Positions 6,375 to 11,120 of a DNA stretch of 11,120 nt are shown here, one piece after another; the first letter of the stretch is position 1; each line of letters starts with the position of its first letter. Source of the DNA: Flavobacteriales bacterium (GTDB lineage Bacteria > Bacteroidota > Bacteroidia > Flavobacteriales > Flavobacteriaceae); assembly GCA_027065935.1 (NCBI GenBank), contig JAMONI010000086.1:1-11120 (forward strand), given 5' to 3'. The translations under genes and the position numbers were made by a program. Under the pieces are notes generated by a model that worked only from the letters and a program-made list of their open reading frames with translations, had not been told where the DNA came from and ran no database searches.

Positions 6375-7895
6375 TCATTCATTGGCCAACAGCCAAGCGG
6401 TCATAAAAATGTATTTTACCCGTTGTTTGTAGGTGTCCCAGCTTATTTTGTCAGGTGTGTCCTCGGGGGTCCGGTTATACGGGTAGAGGTTGGTGTTGTG
6501 AAACGTTATGACGGGAAAATTTTCCTTGTAAAAGATAACGCCGTCGGAGGCTTGCTCTTCGTTGGCAAAGAGTTTTTTATGATTCAGGAAACGTATTTTT
6601 AGTTTGGGACCGGCTTTGTTGACGGATTTCAGTCTTTTGAAAAATTGTTTGTTGTGCAAGCTATTGGCCATATACACTACGCTCGGGTCGGTGGAAAGCG
6701 TATCGAGAAAACCTATCATATCGATATCGATAACGGCCTTGATGTTTTCTTTTTTGACCGGCAGGTTGTCGTAAAAATATTTGGCTCCCAGATGTTTTTT
6801 TTCCCGGCCCGAAAAGTGTACGAACATAATACTTCGTTTCATGAAATAACCGTCGTCGGCTGCCAGTTGAAAGGCTTTGGCGATTTCGATCAAGGCGGCG
6901 CTTCCGCTTCCGTTATTGTTTGCGCCGCGATAGATTACCGTATCTTCCTTACCCAAATGATCGTAGTTGGTGGTGATTAGGATGATTTCTTCGGGTTTTT
7001 CTTTGCCTTTAATAAAGGCGATGATGTTTTGCGAATACACCGATACGTTTTTGCTTCCGTAGTCGATGGTGACGGGGACGTTCCATTTGCGGTCTTTTCG
7101 TCCCGTGTAATATACCGTGTCCAATGTTTCGTAGCCCGTTAGGTCTTGCATGATTTTGTCGGAGATGATAAAGTCGTATAGCGTGTCTTTTTTGATGGTG
7201 GAAGTACGGTTGTTTTTGTTGTAGATGTTCCTGTAGATTTCTTTGAAGAGTTTATAATTTTTCGGTGCATAGTAGAGCAAGGCTTTAGCGCCGTATTTTA
7301 TGGCGGCGTTTCGTTTGAGTATGTATGCGTGAATGGGATCGGCCGACCATTTGGAGGGCCTTTCGGTGGCGGTTAAAATTTTGGTGCCGAACATATCCAA
7401 AGGCTCTCCTTCTTTGACCAAAACTATTTTTCCTTTCACATCCCGGTAGGCGTAATCGTTCCAACTCGGTTCGTCGATACCGTATCCGGCGTAAACGATA
7501 TGGTCGTCGGAAAAGACCGCACTGTCGTGCGGAAACAGGCTCAAAAAATCTTCGCCTACGTTATACACCGCTCTGTCGGTGGCAATGACTACGTCGGGTA
7601 CTTCGGGTTTGATGACTTCGTATTCTTGAAAATAATATTCGCCTACGGGCATCACGTTGTTATCTACGTGAAGCATGGAGAGAAAAAAAGCGGCTTTGAG
7701 TTCTCCTTCGGTGCCCGTTGCCCTTCCTTCTAGTGAATCGGAAGCCAACACTTCTATAATGTACGACAAAGAATCCATGCTGATTTTATCGGCATAATGT
7801 AGCGACAAATAGTCGCCTTTCTTGGGTTTTTTCAACTGAAAGCTGATAGCCGCTGCAAAAAGAACCGTCAAAAAGAGAATATAACGCTTATTCAT
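6375..7895 (-). CDS. M28-family peptidase homologue with PA domain, probably catalytically inactive
   Basis: The 506-residue protein has an N-terminal hydrophobic export signal (1-20, no lipobox), an M28-type N-terminal segment (IEVLASDSLEGRATGTEGE, 47-65), a PA insert (about 130-290, with YAGYGID...DVKGKIVLV), and the M28 core (about 300-506). Core landmarks are recognisable: YDHLG, RGANNNGSG, FSGREKKHLG, DIDMIG, SDGVIFY and TPEDTPDKI. In active members (compare Aeromonas aminopeptidase His97, Asp117, Glu151, Glu152, Asp179, His256) these carry the two-zinc site. Here the first His is Asn310, the bridging Asp is Asn327, the general base Glu is Arg364 and the last His is Asn474; only Glu365 and Asp392 remain. 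The frame is intact, so it is likely a pseudoenzyme kept for binding, in the periplasm. It is the last gene of the DUF4249-receptor string, 12 bp after the small membrane protein gene. Confidence 0.88.
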   Translation of the reverse strand: MNKRYILFLTVLFAAAISFQLKKPKKGDYLSLHYADKISMDSLSYIIEVLASDSLEGRATGTEGELKAAFFLSMLHVDNNVMPVGEYYFQEYEVIKPEVPDVVIATDRAVYNVGEDFLSLFPHDSAVFSDDHIVYAGYGIDEPSWNDYAYRDVKGKIVLVKEGEPLDMFGTKILTATERPSKWSADPIHAYILKRNAAIKYGAKALLYYAPKNYKLFKEIYRNIYNKNNRTSTIKKDTLYDFIISDKIMQDLTGYETLDTVYYTGRKDRKWNVPVTIDYGSKNVSVYSQNIIAFIKGKEKPEEIILITTNYDHLGKEDTVIYRGANNNGSGSAALIEIAKAFQLAADDGYFMKRSIMFVHFSGREKKHLGAKYFYDNLPVKKENIKAVIDIDMIGFLDTLSTDPSVVYMANSLHNKQFFKRLKSVNKAGPKLKIRFLNHKKLFANEEQASDGVIFYKENFPVITFHNTNLYPYNRTPEDTPDKISWDTYKQRVKYIFMTAWLLANE

Positions 7896-7907
7896 TACAA
7901 TGATTTT

Positions 7908-8027
7908 TTAATCCCGGTTGCCGTGTTTTTTCTTTCTACCACCGAACTCGATTTTGTAAAAGGCATAGCCGAATCCTACGGCCAAATGCAACATCACCAC
8001 ATAAAAGAGAATCGTACTCCAATCCAT
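7908..8027 (-). CDS. 39-residue single-pass membrane protein
   Basis: A short ATG-to-TAA frame fills the gap between the receptor and the M28 homologue. The protein starts MDWSTILFYVVMLHLAVGFG, continues YAFYKIEFGG and ends RKKKHGNRD. It has one hydrophobic helix (about residues 5-24) followed by a positively charged tail, which predicts an inner-membrane protein with the N-terminus outside and the tail in the cytoplasm. It lies 47 bp after the receptor stop and 12 bp before the M28 start, on the same strand, which supports a true gene in the operon. I do not recognise a family. A role as a small partner of an envelope complex is possible. Support is the clean helix-plus-charged-tail layout and the spacing, not homology. 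Confidence 0.7.
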   Translation of the reverse strand: MDWSTILFYVVMLHLAVGFGYAFYKIEFGGRKKKHGNRD

Positions 8028-8074
8028 CGGTTAAATTTTCGGTAAAAATACTAAATATCCTTCGTTTTCGGTGA

Positions 8075-10681
8075 TTACCATTTGTAAGAATAACTGAACG
8101 AGGGCAAAAAGGGAAACAGACTTACTTGATAGATTTCAAAACCGCTTTCGGTTCTGTAGAAATCGTAATACAGGGGATTCATCCTGTTGTAAGCATTATA
8201 CACGCCCAATGTCCAGGTTCTTTCGCCCCGTTTTTTCTTTTTGGTAAAACGCATACTGATGTCCAAGCGGTGATAAGCTCGCATGCGCAAATTGTTTTTT
8301 TCCGTGTAGATATAATCGATGAACTGTCCGTTGCCGAAGGTGTATCGTACGGTTCCTACGGGCAGGGTAACGGGATATCCGCTTCCGTAGGTCCAGGCAA
8401 GCGAAAGTACTTTGCCGGGTTTGAGGGTAAAACTTCCCGCGATGTCCAATGTATGACGTCTATCGAACCGGAAAGGATAAGGGTTTCCGTTGTTAATGTG
8501 GTTGAACCGGCGGTAGGTTTTCGCCCAGGTGTAAGCCAACCATCCCTTCAGACGTCCCTTGTTTTTTCTAAGTAAAAGTTCGACACCGAACGAACGTCCC
8601 GTTCCGTTTTTTTCTACGATATATTCCCAATTTTCAAAGGCAAACGACATAAACGACGACCCCGGCTTGTATGTGATAAGCCGGTTTATTTCCTTATAAT
8701 AACCTTCCACCGAAGCTTCGTATTTGCCGTCATTGAAAGTTTTGTAAAATCCGCCGGCCGTTTGCCAACTTTGTTCGGGCGGAACATTTGCCGTGGCGGG
8801 CATCCAAAGGTCCACAGGCATACCCACTCCGCCCGACGTAAGCAAATGAACGTATTGCTGCACACGCATATAGGACAATTTGAAAGATGTATTTTCTCCT
8901 AACATCATCTTGATGCCGATGCGGGGTTCGAGCGAGGGGAAGTTCTTTCCGTCCGAAACATAATAATTGAACCTGAGTCCCGCTTGCACTTCTAAGAATC
9001 TTGCCGGTTGGTAATTTAAGGATGAATACAGGTGAAAATTATCAGAACGGAAATGAATTTGTCCCACCACGGTATCGTTCTTTTGTCCGTCTTCTTCCAC
9101 CGAAATTTTCGTCACGCCCGGTTTGAACACATAGTGGGTCCACCCGATGCCGCTTTCGGACTTCAAGCGTTCCGATATCCGGTATTCGGTTTCGGTTTTT
9201 ATCCTGTAATCCTCAATGCCCGAGAAGTAGCCGGCCTGCATCTTGTAGTCTTCGTCTTCTTCTTTGGCCTTAACGCCGAACCGGTATCTCGTATAAGAGG
9301 CCGTTGTGTTAAGAAACCACCGGTTACCCGATATTTTCGACCACTTGAGTGCGGCCAAGTGATTGCCCCACCCCAAACGTCCCTTGGAACGGAAATCCCG
9401 GTCTTTAGTGCCAACCGAAATGGCGTCATCGCCCAAATACCAACTCAAATACAGTTGGTCGTTTTCGGAGAGTTCGTGATTGATTTTTATATTCAAGTCA
9501 TAAAAGGTGTATCCGAAACTTTCTTCGCCCAACGAAGCATTAGCGCTTAAGGCACGCATCAGAATATCGTAGGGAAATCTGCGTGCCGATACGATAAAGG
9601 AGGTTTTGTCTTTTACGATGGGGCCTTCGTAATTGATTTTCCAGCTTAACAATCCCAACATCACCGATCCGTGATAGGTTTTTTTGTTTCCGTCGCGCAT
9701 TCTGATATCGAGAACGGAAGAAAGGCGGTCGCCGAATTTGGCGGGAAAGCCGGCTTTGTACAGGGTAACTTTATTGATGGCATCCGTATTGAAAACCGAA
9801 ACAAAACCTCCCAAATGGTTGATGTAGTATAACGGAACGTCGTCAAGCAAGATCAGATTTTGGTCGATATTGCCCCCGCGCACATACATACCGCCGAACC
9901 CTTCCACTCCCGCCTGAACGCCCGGTAATTTTTGGATGACCTTAATCAAATCGGGTTCGGACATGATTACGGGAATTTCTTCGATTTGCTTGGCCTCCAA
10001 ACTGATTTTGCTCACTTGTATGTCTTTGGCCAAATCGGGTCGCTTGCGCACGGATACAATTACTTCGTTCAATTGTTCGCCGGGTTCGAGACGGATATCG
10101 AGGCGATATTCTTTTTGTAGCGGCAACAAGAGGATTTTGGTTTTATATCCCACATACGAAACGCCGAGTTTTATGCTGTCCCGGGCGGGAATTACCAAAC
10201 TGAAATAACCGAATTCATTGGTCACGGCTCCTTGTTGAGAATGAAATTCATATACCTGCGCCCCGATGAGTTTTTCTTTGGTTTCCTTATCGTAAACCAC
10301 GCCGCTTATCTTGACTTTTTGGGCAAAACTTCCCTTTGCGCTAACCGACAGTATCAATATCCAGAGAAATTTGTATCGAAAAATCGTTTTTCTTAACAAG
10401 CTCCATTTACTCGACAAAAATCTTATGGCAAAATCTTTTTGATTCAATACCGTAGCCCAAAACACAAAAATAACCATCCAACCGGGCAAAACGATGAACA
10501 GGAAAATCATCAGCTCTATTAAAAAAACCGTTTCGTCGCCCGTGGTAAGCATATCTTTGACAAAACGGTGAAAAAACAAGGTGGAATAACCGGTAAGAAT
10601 AAAAACGAGCAAAATCATCAAAACCTGACCGCCGGTGCGGACCCGCCATCTTTTTTGTAATCGTTCGACCCACTTTTTCAC
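8075..10681 (-). CDS. TonB-dependent receptor with an N-terminal DUF6787-like membrane domain (fusion)
   Basis: One 868-residue frame carries two proteins in a row. Residues 1-97 resemble a whole DUF6787 protein: a basic start (KKWVERLQKRWRVR), helix 1 (about 20-36), helix 2 (about 53-76) and an end like VLNQKDFAIRF...LLRK. Residues 97-120 are a normal signal peptide (RKTIFRYK, hydrophobic FLWILILSVSA, KGSFA before Gln121). A carboxypeptidase-regulatory-like domain (122-208), the plug (about 209-335, with YVRGG and DQNLILLDD) and the beta-barrel follow, ending in FSYSYKW, a typical outer-membrane C-terminus. Such receptors import nutrients with TonB-ExbBD energy. There is no SusD gene, so it is not a SusC-type pair; the ligand is unknown. 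The start is GTG (10679-10681), with a stop 21 bp upstream. A TTG at 10397-10399 (Leu95) could start the receptor alone. Confidence 0.9.
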   Translation of the reverse strand: MKKWVERLQKRWRVRTGGQVLMILLVFILTGYSTLFFHRFVKDMLTTGDETVFLIELMIFLFIVLPGWMVIFVFWATVLNQKDFAIRFLSSKWSLLRKTIFRYKFLWILILSVSAKGSFAQKVKISGVVYDKETKEKLIGAQVYEFHSQQGAVTNEFGYFSLVIPARDSIKLGVSYVGYKTKILLLPLQKEYRLDIRLEPGEQLNEVIVSVRKRPDLAKDIQVSKISLEAKQIEEIPVIMSEPDLIKVIQKLPGVQAGVEGFGGMYVRGGNIDQNLILLDDVPLYYINHLGGFVSVFNTDAINKVTLYKAGFPAKFGDRLSSVLDIRMRDGNKKTYHGSVMLGLLSWKINYEGPIVKDKTSFIVSARRFPYDILMRALSANASLGEESFGYTFYDLNIKINHELSENDQLYLSWYLGDDAISVGTKDRDFRSKGRLGWGNHLAALKWSKISGNRWFLNTTASYTRYRFGVKAKEEDEDYKMQAGYFSGIEDYRIKTETEYRISERLKSESGIGWTHYVFKPGVTKISVEEDGQKNDTVVGQIHFRSDNFHLYSSLNYQPARFLEVQAGLRFNYYVSDGKNFPSLEPRIGIKMMLGENTSFKLSYMRVQQYVHLLTSGGVGMPVDLWMPATANVPPEQSWQTAGGFYKTFNDGKYEASVEGYYKEINRLITYKPGSSFMSFAFENWEYIVEKNGTGRSFGVELLLRKNKGRLKGWLAYTWAKTYRRFNHINNGNPYPFRFDRRHTLDIAGSFTLKPGKVLSLAWTYGSGYPVTLPVGTVRYTFGNGQFIDYIYTEKNNLRMRAYHRLDISMRFTKKKKRGERTWTLGVYNAYNRMNPLYYDFYRTESGFEIYQVSLFPFLPSFSYSYKW
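10325..10399 (-). promoter_or_regulatory. Possible internal TTG start and signal peptide of the receptor
   Basis: The codon at 10397-10399 is TTG. Starting there gives LRKTIFRYK, a hydrophobic core and KGSFA|Q, an ideal type I signal peptide. This would let the receptor be made as a separate protein although no stop divides it from the DUF6787-like part. No Met codon lies between residue 69 and the signal. Confidence 0.35.
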
Positions 10682-10695
10682 TTTACAAATCTTTT

Positions 10696-11120
10696 TTAAA
10701 AATTAATCATGGTGCTCAGCTCCGTTTTTCTCCGGGATGAAAAAACACCCAAGCCTCCTTCAATATTATCGGGCATTGCGGAAGGTTCGTCGCCGAAAAC
10801 TCCCGGTCCGTCATAACCCGTTTGCAGGTATTTGTAAAACAAATAAGCATAACGTTCCAAGCCGAAAATTTCAATAATCAGTTCTTCGGCTCCGTCCGAA
10901 GGCAGTCCGTAATGAAGGGTGAGCGTGTAATCTTCATTTTTAAACAACTCGTCCGAAAAGAAAACTTCATCGTCAAAATACATGGCTTCGTTCAAAACCA
11001 CCGGATCGTTTAATGATGTTTCCGTCAAATACAAAGCGTACATACCTTGCTGATTTTTTTCTTTTATTTGAATGGCGTAATAATCCGCCTGTACGTTGTC
11101 GCGAAGAAGAAGTTGAACTT
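10696..11120 (-). CDS. DUF4249 family protein, C-terminal part (5' end outside window)
   Basis: The frame is open to the right edge; an ATG at 11041-11043 is inside the gene, because the codons before it (QADYYAIQIKEKNQQG just ahead of it) read as a good strand pattern. About 141 residues are visible. The end, with YLFYKYLQT, then MPDNIEGGLGVFSS and a last beta-strand, matches the C-terminus of DUF4249 proteins, secreted beta-rich, usually lipidated proteins of Bacteroidota. DUF4249 genes are commonly next to TonB-dependent receptor genes, and here the receptor start is 14 bp downstream, so the pair is probably co-transcribed and works at the outer membrane. The biochemical role of the family is not known to me. 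The signal sequence and promoter are outside the window. Confidence 0.8.
   Translation of the reverse strand, partial: VQLLLRDNVQADYYAIQIKEKNQQGMYALYLTETSLNDPVVLNEAMYFDDEVFFSDELFKNEDYTLTLHYGLPSDGAEELIIEIFGLERYAYLFYKYLQTGYDGPGVFGDEPSAMPDNIEGGLGVFSSRRKTELSTMINF

Noticed and set aside
6306..6602. Plus-strand frame of 98 codons beginning in the intergenic gap
   Set aside because: Most of it is antisense to the conserved C-terminal part of the M28 homologue, and it has no recognisable motif or promoter.
9032..9550. Plus-strand frame of 172 codons
   Set aside because: It is antisense to the receptor beta-barrel, with no domain signs and no neighbour on that strand.
1..11120. CRISPR array, insertion sequence or phage genes
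   Set aside because: No regularly spaced direct repeats, transposase motifs, terminal inverted repeats or phage proteins were seen on either strand.

Overview
The window looks like chromosomal DNA of a Bacteroidota bacterium, most likely in or near the Flavobacteriales. The reasons are promoters of the TAnnTTTG (-7) type, A-rich regions in place of Shine-Dalgarno sites, a bS16 protein with a long C-terminal extension, a hybrid histidine kinase fused to an AraC-type regulator, and a TonB-dependent receptor with an N-terminal carboxypeptidase-regulatory-like domain next to a DUF4249 gene. No transposase, integrase, CRISPR array or phage gene is visible.

Left part (1-2880, mostly + strand): the 3' part of a gluconate 2-dehydrogenase subunit 3-like lipoprotein gene; a dodecin gene; a two-way terminator shared with a tRNA-Phe(GAA) gene on the minus strand; then a translation cluster rpsP-rimM-trmN6-like (ribosomal protein, ribosome maturation factor, tRNA methyltransferase). 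The tRNA and rpsP are transcribed away from each other from a compact shared promoter region.

Middle (2883-6126, minus strand): a 918-residue one-protein signalling system (periplasmic sensor, seven membrane helices, kinase, receiver, AraC DNA-binding domain). Its stop lies 2 bp from the stop of the convergent methyltransferase gene. Upstream of it is a small lipoprotein gene with its own -7 element. A 248-bp gene-free stretch follows.

Right part (6375-11120, minus strand): a tightly spaced gene string read from right to left: a DUF4249 protein (5' end outside the window), a TonB-dependent receptor, a 39-residue single-pass membrane protein, and an M28-family peptidase homologue. Gaps are 14, 47 and 12 bp, so one operon is likely.

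Two features stand out in that operon. The receptor reading frame begins with about 97 residues that look like a complete DUF6787 two-helix membrane protein, followed without a stop by a normal export signal and the receptor, so it reads as a fusion or self-cleaving polyprotein. The M28 homologue keeps the family's fold motifs but has lost three of five metal ligands and the general base, so it is probably a pseudoenzyme. Together they suggest an envelope uptake or binding system whose periplasmic 'peptidase' binds rather than cuts; that role is inference.
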